From NCBI RefSeq assembly GCF_007830335.1, contig NZ_VLKU01000006.1, positions 191,001 to 255,000 of the forward strand: a stretch of 64,000 nucleotides of DNA, read 5' to 3'. A program made the translations under genes and the position numbers. Origin of the DNA: Paracoccus sulfuroxidans (GTDB lineage Bacteria; Pseudomonadota; Alphaproteobacteria; Rhodobacterales; Rhodobacteraceae). The notes below the pieces were generated by a model. It made no database searches and had not been told where the DNA came from. It saw nothing but the letters and a program-made list of their open reading frames with translations. Positions 43,765 to 53,702 of this stretch are shown one piece after another. Numbering within the stretch: the first letter of the stretch is position 1; each line of letters opens with the position of its first letter.

Positions 43765-44541
43765 CTACAGCCCCTTTGGCAGCACGAAAGCTCCGGCTTG
43801 CGTCTCAAGGCAGGTGAAGGGGATCGCGAATGTCCGTTCCAGCTCGGGGGCGCTCAGCACTTCGGCGGCGGGGCCGGAGGCGATCAGCCTGCCATCCCGC
43901 AGCGCGACGACATGATCGCAAAGGCGCGCGGCCAAGGTCAGGTCGTGGATGATGATGACGATATGGCGCTGAACCGCCAGCGATTTCAGCAGATGGACCA
44001 GTTCTGCCTGATGCGGCAAGTCGAGGAAATTCAGCGGCTCATCCAGCAGCAGCGTCCCGCTTTCCTGCGCCAGAACCAGACTGATCCACGCCCTTTGCCG
44101 CTGCCCGCCAGACAGGCTGTCCATGCGCCGGTGCTGCAGATCGGTCATGCCGGTGGCAGTCAGCGCGCGGTCGATGGCCTGTTGATCGGAAGGGCGCAGC
44201 GGCAAGAAGGGGCGCAGCCAGGGCGTCCGGCCCCGCGCGGCAAGATCGCGCACGGTCAGCCCGGCAGGAGCCTCGCCCGACTGCGGCAGCAGCGCGATCC
44301 GGCGCGCCCGCGCGCGCGGCGGAATCGCGGAAAGGTCCTGACCCTCATGCCGGATCTGCCCCTGCGCGGGCCTCAGAATTCCGGCCAGGCTGCGCAGAAG
44401 CGTGGTTTTCCCCGAGCCATTCGCGCCAATCAGACCGGTAATCCCCGGCGGCAGGGTGAAGCTGAGGTCGCGCAGGATCGGCGCTCCGCCAAGGCTGACC
44501 GACAGGTTCCGAACGTCGAAAATGGGCGGGGCAGGGGTCAC
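43765..44541 (-). CDS. Iron-siderophore ABC transporter ATP-binding protein (FecE type)
   Basis: A 258-residue ATPase: Walker A GANGSGKTTLLRSLAG, signature LSGGQRQRAWISLVLAQ, Walker B LLLDEPLNFLDL and THE-like H-loop IIHD. A GTG at 44541 with AGAGGA about 5 nt upstream is the best start, 8 nt after the permease stop. ATG starts exist only far upstream inside the permease gene. It energises the two FecCD permeases at 44550-46483. Confidence 0.92.
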   Translation of the reverse strand: MTPAPPIFDVRNLSVSLGGAPILRDLSFTLPPGITGLIGANGSGKTTLLRSLAGILRPAQGQIRHEGQDLSAIPPRARARRIALLPQSGEAPAGLTVRDLAARGRTPWLRPFLPLRPSDQQAIDRALTATGMTDLQHRRMDSLSGGQRQRAWISLVLAQESGTLLLDEPLNFLDLPHQAELVHLLKSLAVQRHIVIIIHDLTLAARLCDHVVALRDGRLIASGPAAEVLSAPELERTFAIPFTCLETQAGAFVLPKGL

Positions 44542-44549
44542 GCGGTCCT

Positions 44550-45503
44550 CTAATATCGGTTCCGGCGGAACTCGGCGGCAAGCACGATCAGCAGGATCGG
44601 GGCGCCGATCAGCGCGGTGTAAAGCCCGGTCGGCAGGAGTGCGGCAGGTGAGATCGCGCGCGCCAGAATATCGGCCAGCGTGACGAAAGACGCGCCAATC
44701 AACGCGGCAAGGACCGGTGAGGGGCGCCCGCGCGCCAACCGCCGCGACAGCGGCCCCGCCGCCAGCGCGACAAAGCCCAAGGGTCCAGTCAGCGCGACCA
44801 CGCCGCCGGTCAGCAGCGCGGCCAGCGCGGCAAGCCCGATGCGCGCCTGCGGGACGCGAACGCCCAAGGCGCGCGCAAGATCGTCGGGAAGCTCCAGCCG
44901 GTCCAGCGTCCGGCCCGACAGCAGCAGTGGCAAAGCCAGCGGCAGCAGCCACAGCGCCTGCTGCACCTGCGGCCAGCCGATGCCGTTCAGCGTGCCGGTC
45001 AGCCATGTCATCGCCATTCCGGCATTGCCGTCACTGGCGCGCAGGATCAGCGCCTCGGTCGCGGCGCTGCACAGGATCGCGAGGCCAAGCCCCTGCAGCA
45101 CCGCCGCGCGGGCCGAAATGCCGCTGCGCCGGTCCCATGCCAGCCAGCCGATCACCACGGTCCCCGCCAGCGCGCCGATCCACGCCCCCGCCATCACCGC
45201 GCCGCCGGTCATCATGGCGCAGACCGCGCCGAAGGCCGCGCTTTGGGTGATGCCGATGATGTCGGGCGAGGCCAGCGGATTGCGCAGCAGCGTCTGGAAG
45301 ACGAGGCCCGAGAGGCCAAGCCCCGCCCCTGCGATCAGCCCAACCAGCAGTCGCGGCATACGCAGGCCCCAGATCATGCGGCCCGTACCCTCGGGGTCGG
45401 CCAGCGCGGCCAGCACCGCCTGCGGTGCAAGCCAGCTGCGGCCAATCGCCAGTGCGGCCAGCGCCAGCGCAAGGGTCACGGCGATCAGCAGCGCGACCCT
45501 CAT
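44550..45503 (-). CDS. Iron-siderophore ABC transporter permease (FecD type)
   Basis: A 317-residue FecCD-family permease with about nine to ten membrane helices. MPRLLVGLIAGAGLGLSGLV and NPLASPDIIGITQSAAFGAV are the family hallmarks. Its start overlaps the stop of the first permease (ATGA). Partner of 45500-46483 in a heterodimeric channel. Confidence 0.93.
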   Translation of the reverse strand: MRVALLIAVTLALALAALAIGRSWLAPQAVLAALADPEGTGRMIWGLRMPRLLVGLIAGAGLGLSGLVFQTLLRNPLASPDIIGITQSAAFGAVCAMMTGGAVMAGAWIGALAGTVVIGWLAWDRRSGISARAAVLQGLGLAILCSAATEALILRASDGNAGMAMTWLTGTLNGIGWPQVQQALWLLPLALPLLLSGRTLDRLELPDDLARALGVRVPQARIGLAALAALLTGGVVALTGPLGFVALAAGPLSRRLARGRPSPVLAALIGASFVTLADILARAISPAALLPTGLYTALIGAPILLIVLAAEFRRNRY

Positions 45504-46483
45504 TTCGGGCCTCGGACCAGTTGGCGGGCGAAGAGCATGAAGGCCGGCGCGCCGAAGATCGCAAGGACGATGCCGATGGGTAACTCGGAAGGGCGGATTG
45601 CGACGCGCCCGATCACATCCGCCACCAGTGCAAGGATCGCACCAAGAGGCACCGAGGCAAGGATCAGGCGGCTGAGCCCGCTGCCGACGATGCGCCGCGC
45701 GATATGCGGGGCGATCAGACCGATGAAACCGACCGGCCCCGCCAGCGCGACGCTGGCCCCGGCCGTCAGCGCAATCGCCAGCAGCGCCAGCGTCAGCACC
45801 TGACCGGGCGAGACGCCAAGTGCCGCGCCGAGTTCATCCGACAGCATCAACGCCTCGATCCCGCGCGCGGCGAACAGCGCGCAAAGGACGCCCAGTAGCC
45901 CGACCGGCACCAACATCGCCAGCCCTTGAAGGTCCGCCATCGCCAGCGAGCCGACCATCCAGAAGCGATAGATGTTGCGCGCCTCGGGGTTCAGAAGCAC
46001 GACCAGCGCGACGATGGACATGCAGATGCTGGCAAAAGCCGCGCCCGCAAGCGGCAGGCGCAGCGTGGTGTCTCCGTGCCCGGCCAGCAGACGCACGATA
46101 ATCGCCGCCGCCGCCGCACCGCCGAAGGCCAGAGCGGCGACCAGCGGACGGGGCATCACGCCGAAGCTCATCAGCCCCAGCACAACGGCCAGCGCGGCCC
46201 CGGCATTCACGCCGGTCAGGCTGGGATCGGCGAGCGGATTGCGCGCGAGGGTCTGCATCACCACCCCGGCGACCGCCAGCGCGCCGCCCACGAAAACCGC
46301 CGCCGCCGCACGCGGCAGGCGCAGGCCCAGCACCACATCCGCGGCGGGGCCGCGATCCCCCATGATCGCGCCCATGACCTGACCCGGCGCGATATCCTGC
46401 GCGCCAAGCGCCAGCGCCGCCGCGAAGGCCAGCGTGACAAGGCACCACAGAATCAAAAGGGGAAGAATGGGCGAGCGCGGCAT
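45500..46483 (-). CDS. Iron-siderophore ABC transporter permease (FecC type)
   Basis: A 327-residue FecCD permease: LRLPRAAAAVFVGGALAVAG and NPLADPSLTGVNAGAALAVV near the N-terminal third, GFIGLIAPHIARR near the C-terminus. First gene of the permease/permease/ATPase operon, divergent from the binding-protein gene across a 162-bp gap in which no clear operator was seen. Confidence 0.93.
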   Translation of the reverse strand: MPRSPILPLLILWCLVTLAFAAALALGAQDIAPGQVMGAIMGDRGPAADVVLGLRLPRAAAAVFVGGALAVAGVVMQTLARNPLADPSLTGVNAGAALAVVLGLMSFGVMPRPLVAALAFGGAAAAAIIVRLLAGHGDTTLRLPLAGAAFASICMSIVALVVLLNPEARNIYRFWMVGSLAMADLQGLAMLVPVGLLGVLCALFAARGIEALMLSDELGAALGVSPGQVLTLALLAIALTAGASVALAGPVGFIGLIAPHIARRIVGSGLSRLILASVPLGAILALVADVIGRVAIRPSELPIGIVLAIFGAPAFMLFARQLVRGPK

Positions 46484-46645
46484 CTGAATCTGGCTTTAGG
46501 GAACGGCTTGCACGCGGCTGGCTTGCGCCACGCATGCCGCGAATTGGGGCGCGTGGTCAAGGCGCGCGATTGACCGCTGCCTGTGCTTTCGCTAGCAAGG
46601 CGCGCAATTGCCAAGCCCGACGCCAGGCCCATTCTTGAGTGCTTG

Positions 46646-47611
46646 ATGATGCTTGCCCGCGCCTTTTCCTTATCCCTTGCCCTTTGCGTCAGTCACGCGC
46701 TGGCTGACCCGGTGACCCTGCGCCACAGCTATGGCGAAACCCTGGTCGACCCTGACAAGGTGCAGCGCGTCGTCTCGGTCGGGTATCGAGAGCAGGATTT
46801 CCTCTATGCGTTGGGCATCGCGCCCGTTGGCGTCCACGAATGGTTCGGCGACAAGCCCTTCGCGACCTGGCCCTGGGCCGAGGCCGCGCGGCAGGAAGCA
46901 GGCGCCGAGCCCGAGGTTCAAAAGGGGTTCGAGATTGATGTCGAATGGGTCTGGTCGCTGGCGCCCGACCTGATCGTCGCGACCTTCGCCCCCATGGACC
47001 GCGCGACTTACGAACAACTGTCGCAGATCGCCCCGGTTGTCGCGCGCCCCGAGGGTTTCCCCGATTGGGGTGCCCCGTGGGAGGAGGAGTTGCGCTTGAT
47101 CGCCCGCGCCACCGGGCGCGAGGAGAAGGCCGAAGCGGTCATCACCAAGCTGGACGACAAGCTGAACGCCGCCGCTGCCGCGCATCCCGAATTTGCGGGC
47201 AAGACCGCGACCATGGCCTATTTCACCGAGGGGCAGCTGGTCGGCTATCGCTCGACCGACGGGGCGAACCGGCTGCTGAGCAAGCTGGGTTTCGTCATCC
47301 CCGAGGTCTATGATCAGATGGCGACGGCGGGAGGCAACTTCACCATCAGCACCGAGCGGTTGGATCTGTTCGATCTCGATGCGGTGCTGTGGCTGGTCGA
47401 GCCCCCCTCGCGCGCGGTGCTGGAGGCGTTGCCGACATGGCCCGCCACCCGCATGGCCCGCGAAGGGCGCGCCATCTGGGCCGATCCCGAACTGGTCGGC
47501 GCTATGAGTTTTCAGACGCCGCTGTCCATCGAATGGGGGCTCGACCGCCTTTTGCCCAGTCTTTCGAGCGCCTTAACCGCAGGCGGCGCTGACGAAAAAG
47601 ACAGCCCCTAA
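46646..47611 (+). CDS. Iron-siderophore ABC transporter substrate-binding protein
   Basis: A 321-residue class III binding protein with a Sec signal (MMLARAFSLSLALCVSHALA). RVVSVGYREQDFLYALGIAP and ALAPDLIVA-like SLAPDLIVATFAP place it with FepB/FhuD-type proteins. No lipobox Cys at the cleavage site, so soluble periplasmic. The start at 46646 was chosen for the signal peptide. It would hand the ferric siderophore to the FecCD-type permeases encoded divergently. Confidence 0.9.
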   Translation: MMLARAFSLSLALCVSHALADPVTLRHSYGETLVDPDKVQRVVSVGYREQDFLYALGIAPVGVHEWFGDKPFATWPWAEAARQEAGAEPEVQKGFEIDVEWVWSLAPDLIVATFAPMDRATYEQLSQIAPVVARPEGFPDWGAPWEEELRLIARATGREEKAEAVITKLDDKLNAAAAAHPEFAGKTATMAYFTEGQLVGYRSTDGANRLLSKLGFVIPEVYDQMATAGGNFTISTERLDLFDLDAVLWLVEPPSRAVLEALPTWPATRMAREGRAIWADPELVGAMSFQTPLSIEWGLDRLLPSLSSALTAGGADEKDSP

Positions 47612-47770
47612 GCCCGTGCTGAAATCTTGACAGATACAGTCTGATAACTGAAAAGCGGCGCACCCAGGCACGCTTCGCCCAGCGAAGCCCCCACGGCAAA
47701 TCTGACGCATTCCTGCCGCCTGTGACCCTGCACGCCCGTGACCGGTGGCCCCACCCTGATTGGACCACTG

Positions 47771-49900
47771 ATGTCACTTCGCTCCGTTTCGCCGCGCCTT
47801 GCCACAGCCCTGCTGTGCGGCACCTTCCTGACCTCGGCCCCCGTTCTGGCGCAAGAGCCGGTGGTGCTGGACGAGGTCGTCATCACAGCGCAATCGCCCA
47901 TCGGGTCCGGCGTTGGCTATGTGGCCAGCCAGACCGCGACCGGTTTCAAGGCGGGCATCCCGCTGACGGAACTTCCGCAATCGGTTTCGGTCGTCACCGA
48001 GAAGGAGTTGCAGGACCGCAAGCCGCAGCAAGTTCAGGACGCGCTGGCCTATGTGCCGGGCGTCACCTCGGGGATCTGGGGCGTCGATGACCGCTTCGAC
48101 CAGTTCCTGATCCGCGGCTTCGACCTTGGCACCTATGGCATCTATCGCGACGGGCTGTCGTCGAAGGCGCAGAACTTCACCGGCTTCAAGATCGAGCGCT
48201 ATATGGTCCAGCGCATCGACGTGCTGCGCGGGCCAAGCTCGGTCGTTTATGGCTCGAATGACGCGGCGGGGATGATCAACGTCATCAGCAAGCGCCCCAC
48301 TTTCGAGAAGTTCGCCGAAGGGCAGCTGACCTATGGCTCGCATGACACGGCCTCGATCGGGGTGGATATGGGCGGGGCGCTGGACAGCGCCAAGACGCTG
48401 GCATGGCGCGTGACCGCGCTGAAACGCGACGGCGCGAACGCGACCCATGGCAGCGAGAATGACCGCGATCTGGTGGCCCTTGGCCTGACATGGGAGCCGA
48501 CCGACCGCACCTCGGTCACCTTCCTTGGGCATTACCAGAAGGATCGGCTGACCCCCAACGCCTTCGAACCCGTCGCGGGCGAGGATTACCCCGCGCGCTT
48601 CGGCGATCTGCCTTACGGCTTTGCGCGCAGCCAGCACGATTTCAACCGCTTCGCGACCGAGCAATACAGCTTCGGCTGGCAGGCCCGGCACGATCTGACC
48701 GATCAGATCACCCTGCGCCAGAACTATCGCCACGCCCGGCAGAAGACCGATTATCGCCACCTCTATTTTAACGGCATGCACGACCCCGATTGGAACCCGA
48801 CCGAGGATTCCATGAACTATGCCGCCTTCGCGGTCGATGAGGTCGCGCGCCATGACGCGATCGACAACCAGCTGGAATATCGCTCGACTTTCGCGAAGGG
48901 CGAAAACACCCTGCTGATTGGTTTCGACCATACCCGGCAGGTGGTCGAAGGCACGGCGGCCTATGACGCGAGCTATCAGATCGACATCCGCGACCCGAGC
49001 TTTGATTTCGACGTGCCCTATCCGCCGGTCTATTCGAACAGCCGCAAAAAGGTCGTCGAGAAGGGTCTGTATATTCAGGACCACCTGAAGCTGCAGAACG
49101 GTCTGTCGGTGACGGCGGGCCTTCGCCGCTCTTGGCTGGAGAATGAAAGCCGGAACAATCTGGACGGCTCGGTCGCGCGGCAGAAGGACAGCGCGACGAC
49201 GGGGCTGATCGGGCTGACCTATGATCTGGGCAGCGGCTTCATCCCGTATGCCAGCTATACGCAAAGCTTCACCGCGAATATCGGCCAGACCGCCAGCGGC
49301 GGCCAGTTCTCGCCCACCAAGGGCCGTCAGTTTGAGGCGGGTCTGCGCTATGCGCCGACCGACCGCAATCTGATGCTGTCGGCGGCCGTTTTCGAGATCA
49401 CCAAAACGAACCTGTTGACGAGTGATCCGGAAAACCCGAACTACTCGATCCAGACCGGCGAGGTTCGCCATCGCGGGCTGGAACTGGAGGCGCGGGGGAA
49501 CCTGACCGAGCAGGTCTCGATCATCGCGGGCTATACCTATCTGGACCCGAAGATCACCCGCTCGAACAACGGCGATCAGGGCAACGTCACCCCGCTGGCC
49601 CCGCGCCATCAGGCAAGCATCTGGGCCGATTACGACTTCACCGGCGCGGCTGAGGGCCTGAGCCTTGGCGGTGGCTTGCGCTATGTCGGCAAGACCTGGG
49701 GCGATGCCGGGAACACGCGGCGGGTGGACGACTATCTGCTGGCCGATCTGTCGGTGCGCTATGAATGGGACGCCTATCAGGCCTCGCTGAACGTGACGAA
49801 CCTGTTCGACAAGGACTTTTTCGCGACCTGTGACGCCTCCGTCGGCTGTATCCGCGGGGCAGGGCGTGAGGCCACGCTGACACTGTCGCGCAAGTTCTGA
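47771..49900 (+). CDS. TonB-dependent siderophore receptor
   Basis: A 709-residue outer-membrane receptor. A signal peptide (to VLAQ) precedes a TonB box (LDEVVITAQ), then the plug (TELPQSVSVVTEKELQD, IDVLRGPSSVVYGSNDAAGM, INVISKRP) and a 22-strand barrel ending in an aromatic residue (LTLSRKF). It belongs to the FhuA/FoxA/FhuE-type siderophore receptor group. A disulfide is likely near the C-terminus (ATCDASVGC). The start at 47771 gives the clean signal. Together with the ABC genes it forms a complete uptake route; no siderophore synthesis genes are present, so it scavenges foreign siderophores. Confidence 0.93.
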   Translation: MSLRSVSPRLATALLCGTFLTSAPVLAQEPVVLDEVVITAQSPIGSGVGYVASQTATGFKAGIPLTELPQSVSVVTEKELQDRKPQQVQDALAYVPGVTSGIWGVDDRFDQFLIRGFDLGTYGIYRDGLSSKAQNFTGFKIERYMVQRIDVLRGPSSVVYGSNDAAGMINVISKRPTFEKFAEGQLTYGSHDTASIGVDMGGALDSAKTLAWRVTALKRDGANATHGSENDRDLVALGLTWEPTDRTSVTFLGHYQKDRLTPNAFEPVAGEDYPARFGDLPYGFARSQHDFNRFATEQYSFGWQARHDLTDQITLRQNYRHARQKTDYRHLYFNGMHDPDWNPTEDSMNYAAFAVDEVARHDAIDNQLEYRSTFAKGENTLLIGFDHTRQVVEGTAAYDASYQIDIRDPSFDFDVPYPPVYSNSRKKVVEKGLYIQDHLKLQNGLSVTAGLRRSWLENESRNNLDGSVARQKDSATTGLIGLTYDLGSGFIPYASYTQSFTANIGQTASGGQFSPTKGRQFEAGLRYAPTDRNLMLSAAVFEITKTNLLTSDPENPNYSIQTGEVRHRGLELEARGNLTEQVSIIAGYTYLDPKITRSNNGDQGNVTPLAPRHQASIWADYDFTGAAEGLSLGGGLRYVGKTWGDAGNTRRVDDYLLADLSVRYEWDAYQASLNVTNLFDKDFFATCDASVGCIRGAGREATLTLSRKF

Positions 49901-49926
49901 TCGGGAGATCGGTCTGGAAACAGTCA

Positions 49927-49954
49927 AAGGGCCGCGCGTCATGCGCGGCCTTTT
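49927..49954. terminator. Bidirectional terminator between receptor and amidohydrolase
   Basis: GGCCGCGC (49930-49937) pairs with GCGCGGCC (49943-49950) over a 5-nt loop, flanked by AAA and TTTT. It ends both the receptor gene and the convergent amidohydrolase gene. Confidence 0.75.
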
Positions 49955-51663
49955 CAGTTCTGTTGCCCGATCTGTTCGCCCTCATAGACAACCCGACCGC
50001 CGCAGATCGTCAGCGCCACGCCCAAAGCCGGAATCGCGGTCGGAGCGGTCGCCTCGATGTCACCGCCCAGCAGCACCAGATCTGCGGCGAGGCCGGGGCG
50101 CAGGGTTCCGGTGACATGCTCACGGTGGGCGGCCCATGCGCCACCTGCGGTATAGGCGTGAAGCACCTCCATCAGCGGCAGTCGTTCGTCGCGCGCGCCC
50201 TGGAAAGGCTGGCGCGTCAGGGCGGCCGCGATGCCGCGCAGGACCGAGACATCGGTCACCGGCCAGTCGCTGGAAAAGGCAAGCGGCGCGCCAGCCTCGG
50301 CCAGACTGCGCCATTGATAGGCGTCCGGCCAACGCTCGGGTCGGATATAGGACATGGCGGGTTGCAGCGGGAAATCCATCGCCCCCGGCGCGTGGGGCGG
50401 CTGCAGGCTGGCGGTGATGCCCAAAGCGCCAAGGCGCGGCACATCGGTGGGGTCGATCAGCTCGATATGCTCGATGCGGTGGCGGCTGTCGCGGGGGCCG
50501 TTGGCCGTGCGCGCGGCCTCATAGCCGTCGATCACCTGCCGGACGGCACCGTCTCCGATGGCATGGACGGCGATCTGCAGCCCGCGCCGGTCGATCTCGG
50601 TCGCGATCTGGTCGAAGCGCTCGGCCGGGAACAGCGGCTCGGCGCGATGGCCAGGCTGGTCGGGATAATCCTGCAGCATATAGGCGGTGCGGCTGTCGAT
50701 CACCCCGTCCATGAACATCTTGACGAAGCCCGAACTGACCCAGTCGTCGTGGAAATCCGCCGCCATGGCCGAGGCACGGTCCAGCGCCTCCAACCCCATA
50801 TGCGGCTTGAAATGGAAGGGCACCTTTACCCGCAGTGGCAGGGTCCCTTCGGCCTGCATCTCGGCCAAGAGTTCCAGCGTGTAGCGGTTGCCGTCCATGT
50901 TCACGAGGCTGGTCACCCCATGCGCGGCGCAATGCTGCATCCCCTTCAGCAGTAGCGCCTTGTCGGCGGCGCGCTCGGCCTCGGTGGGGCGGGGCGAGGG
51001 CTCTTCGCCGGTCGCGATGCCCAGATTGATGCGCCCTTCGCCCGCAAAGGCGATCAGCGGGCCGAAGGCTTCGAATTCGCGCAATTCCCCGGTGGCGAAC
51101 CCGTCCTCGCCCATGACGACCTCATGCCCATGCGGCATCGGAGCACCGTGCAGCAGTCCTGCGGCCTTCAGCGCGGCGGTGTTGGCCCAGACCGTGTGCA
51201 GGTCGGGCGACATCATCGCGATGGGCCGGTCCGCGATCATCGCGTCCAGATCGTGGCGCGAGGCGGGCTTGCCGAGGATGGCGTAATGCGCTTCCTGCGC
51301 CATCAGCAGCGGCATGTCGGGGTTCCGGGCGGCGAAGGCGCGGAAGGCGTCGCCGACCGCCTCGGCCCCGTGCAGATGGCCGATGTGCAGATGCGTTAGA
51401 TCGGCCCCGCCCAAGCCCACATGCACATGCCCCTCGAAAAAGCCGGGCAGCAGGGTCTGGCCATTGGCGTCGATGATCCGGGTGTGAGGCCCGGCCAGTG
51501 CCGCGATACGGGCCGCGCTGCCGACTGCGAGGATATGCTCACCCGATATCGACACGGCCTCGGCGCGGGGCTGGTCCGGGTCCATGGTCAGGACGCGGGC
51601 ATTGGTCAGGATCAGATCGGCGGTGGTCCCCGATGCGGGGAGGCGGGAAACCGTGTCGCTCAT
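49954..51663 (-). CDS. Amidohydrolase family protein (YtcJ-like)
   Basis: A 569-residue cytoplasmic amidohydrolase, without a signal peptide. LLPGFFEGHVHVGLGG carries the metal-binding HxH (about residue 80). HAIGDGAVRQVIDGY and HRIEHIELID supply further ligands, and FSSDWPVTDVSVLRG the C-terminal Asp. It is distantly related to the Tat-exported amidohydrolase at 28904-30853. It stands alone between the siderophore cluster and the GNAT gene; substrate unknown. Confidence 0.9.
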   Translation of the reverse strand: MSDTVSRLPASGTTADLILTNARVLTMDPDQPRAEAVSISGEHILAVGSAARIAALAGPHTRIIDANGQTLLPGFFEGHVHVGLGGADLTHLHIGHLHGAEAVGDAFRAFAARNPDMPLLMAQEAHYAILGKPASRHDLDAMIADRPIAMMSPDLHTVWANTAALKAAGLLHGAPMPHGHEVVMGEDGFATGELREFEAFGPLIAFAGEGRINLGIATGEEPSPRPTEAERAADKALLLKGMQHCAAHGVTSLVNMDGNRYTLELLAEMQAEGTLPLRVKVPFHFKPHMGLEALDRASAMAADFHDDWVSSGFVKMFMDGVIDSRTAYMLQDYPDQPGHRAEPLFPAERFDQIATEIDRRGLQIAVHAIGDGAVRQVIDGYEAARTANGPRDSRHRIEHIELIDPTDVPRLGALGITASLQPPHAPGAMDFPLQPAMSYIRPERWPDAYQWRSLAEAGAPLAFSSDWPVTDVSVLRGIAAALTRQPFQGARDERLPLMEVLHAYTAGGAWAAHREHVTGTLRPGLAADLVLLGGDIEATAPTAIPALGVALTICGGRVVYEGEQIGQQN

Positions 51664-51832
51664 CTTTCGTCCTCGCGGGGCGTGTTCGGGGTCAAATCAC
51701 TTGGTAGGCGGCCCCCGGGTGCCGCGCAAGCCAGACGATTGGAGCGGGGATGCCCCCACCGAAAAGACTGGCGAGCGGGGGCCAAATCGTCGAAAATCGG
51801 CGGGCGCGCAGGGCGCTGACGGGGATCGGAAC

Positions 51833-52417
51833 ATGGCGAATATCATCCGCGAGGCACGGGCGTCGGACGCCCCGCATCTGGTGCGCTTCATCAATATGGC
51901 GGCGGATGATCTGCCGCTGCATTTCTGGCGCAAGACGGTCGGCCCCGAGGGCGACCCCTGGGCGCTGGGGGAAGAGCGTGCGGCACGTGAAACCGGCAGT
52001 TTCTCTTACCGCAACGCCTGGCTGGCCGAGGTGGATGGTGCCGTCGCGGCCTGCCTGCTGGGCTATGCCGCCGAGGAAGAGCCCGGCCCGATCGACCCCG
52101 ACACGCCACCGCTGTTCGTGCCCCTGCTGGAGCTTGAGGCGATGGCCCCCGGATCATGGTATCTGAACGTCCTTGCGACCTATGACGCGCATCGCGGTCA
52201 GGGTCTGGGCAGCGCGCTGCTGGCCCATGCCGAGGCGGTCGCCGCGGCTGCCGGTCACGCGACCATCAGCCTGATCGCCGAGGACACGCATCAGGACGCG
52301 CTGCGTCTTTACCGCGCCAAGGGCTTCCGCGAGATCGCCCGCCGTCCGGTGGTCAAGGAAGACTGGGACGTCGACGCCAGCGAATGGATCCTGTTCACCA
52401 AGCCTGTCAGCCCATGA
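51833..52417 (+). CDS. GNAT family N-acetyltransferase
   Basis: A 194-residue GNAT protein. The acetyl-CoA pyrophosphate loop reads YDAHRGQGLGSALL (about 118-131), and RLYRAKGFREIARR is the C-terminal GNAT motif. An in-frame extension upstream lacks similarity; the ATG at 51833 is used. Its last 11 bases overlap the end of the convergent FAD-oxidoreductase gene. The acceptor substrate is unknown. Confidence 0.9.
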   Translation: MANIIREARASDAPHLVRFINMAADDLPLHFWRKTVGPEGDPWALGEERAARETGSFSYRNAWLAEVDGAVAACLLGYAAEEEPGPIDPDTPPLFVPLLELEAMAPGSWYLNVLATYDAHRGQGLGSALLAHAEAVAAAAGHATISLIAEDTHQDALRLYRAKGFREIARRPVVKEDWDVDASEWILFTKPVSP

Positions 52418-53702
52418 CCGAGAAGCTTGAATCCGCGTTGATCTTGCGCTTGCGGCTGTAGATCCCAAGGTCGATGCGGCGGCCCGTGCGCTCCAGCAGG
52501 AAGTCCAGCGGGCTGGCGTCATGGTCGTGCCCGGCCTCGGTCTTTGCGATCAGATGGGTCATCAGCTTGCCCACGACCGGGGCCATCTTGAACTGGTTCC
52601 CCGAGGTGCCGCAGGCCATGTAAAAGCCGGGCAGGCTGGTCTTGTCATAGATCGGCAGCCAGTCATCCGAGGTGTCGTAAAGCGCGACCAGCCCGCTGGC
52701 CTGACCGGGAATGCGCATCTCGGGCAGGCGCATCGCGCCGCGCATGACGATGGTGGTCCATTGATCGGTGAAGCGGGTGTCGACCGCGTCGGGATCGTCG
52801 ATGAACTCATGCGGATCGCAGGCCGGGTCGGTCGAGCCGACGCAGATCCCCACCGGGTCGGGGCGGGCATAGAACTCGGCATCCAGATCAGCGATGACGA
52901 TGCCATCGTGGCGGTAATCCATATTGGCGGGGCCGGGAATATAGGCCACCTCCTGCCGGTTCGGGCGGGTGCGGATGGTCATGTCGCCGGTCACCCCCGC
53001 CATGCGGTTCAGCCCTGCCGACCAGGGCCCGCCCGCGTTCACCACGACATCGGCCTTCAGCACGCGCCCGTCCTCCAGCCGCACGCCGGTGGGGCGGCCG
53101 TCGTGGATCTCAAGCGCGGTGACGGTGCTGCGGAAAAGGTACTGTGCGCCCGCGGCCTGCGCCGCCCATTGCAGGTTCTGCGCGGCCAGCTTCGGGTCGT
53201 TCACATAGCCCGCCTGCTGGAAGAACACCGCGCCGCCGATCTGCTCCTCGCCCGGTTCGCCGAAATCGGGGTCGTCCATGCGCCGCGCCGGGGCATAGGA
53301 GCTGAGGTCCGCGCCCGGCAGGAAGCGGTGGATGCCCTCGGGCGCAAGCCGCTCATAGGTGCCGCCGATCTGGTCCATGATGTCAGTGATCCGGCCCATC
53401 GCGGCCCCTTCGCCGCTGTAAATGACCAGCGAGCCGGTTTCCTTGTAGCTGGCGACCGGGCGATCCTGCGGCAGGCCCACATAGCCCGCCCAGTCGCGCC
53501 AATAGCTCCACCCTTCCAGCGCCATGGCGCAGGTCTCCAGCACCGAATAGTTGATGCGAATGACCGCCGAGGAATTCGAGGTCGAGCCGTATCCCGCCTC
53601 GGGGGCTTTGTCGACGACGGTGACACCCCAGCCCGCCTTGGCCATTTCATAGGCGATGGCGCCGCCGATGATCCCTGCGCCGATGATGATGACCTGCTTC
53701 AT
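52407..53702 (-). CDS. FAD-dependent oxidoreductase (DAO family)
   Basis: A 431-residue D-amino-acid/sarcosine/glycine-oxidase-type flavoprotein. VIIIGAGIIGGAIAYEMAKA (about 5-24) binds FAD, VVNAGGPWSAGL is the second family motif, and FYMACGTSGNQFKMAP the third. The start at 53702 is preferred because AAGGA is 10 nt upstream; 53711 would sit on it. It likely oxidises a secondary or D-amine. It is divergent from the LysR gene at 53863, so it may belong to the same regulon as the Rieske oxygenase. Confidence 0.9.
   Translation of the reverse strand: MKQVIIIGAGIIGGAIAYEMAKAGWGVTVVDKAPEAGYGSTSNSSAVIRINYSVLETCAMALEGWSYWRDWAGYVGLPQDRPVASYKETGSLVIYSGEGAAMGRITDIMDQIGGTYERLAPEGIHRFLPGADLSSYAPARRMDDPDFGEPGEEQIGGAVFFQQAGYVNDPKLAAQNLQWAAQAAGAQYLFRSTVTALEIHDGRPTGVRLEDGRVLKADVVVNAGGPWSAGLNRMAGVTGDMTIRTRPNRQEVAYIPGPANMDYRHDGIVIADLDAEFYARPDPVGICVGSTDPACDPHEFIDDPDAVDTRFTDQWTTIVMRGAMRLPEMRIPGQASGLVALYDTSDDWLPIYDKTSLPGFYMACGTSGNQFKMAPVVGKLMTHLIAKTEAGHDHDASPLDFLLERTGRRIDLGIYSRKRKINADSSFSVMG

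Noticed and set aside
46484..46645. Fur-type box in the siderophore divergent promoter
   Set aside because: No AT-rich 19-bp dyad resembling a Fur box could be found here or in 47612-47770. Regulation by another iron regulator cannot be excluded.
47774..49942. 722-residue minus-strand open frame opposite the TonB-dependent receptor
   Set aside because: The plus strand encodes an unmistakable receptor with signal, TonB box, plug and terminal aromatic residue. The antisense frame has no recognisable domain.
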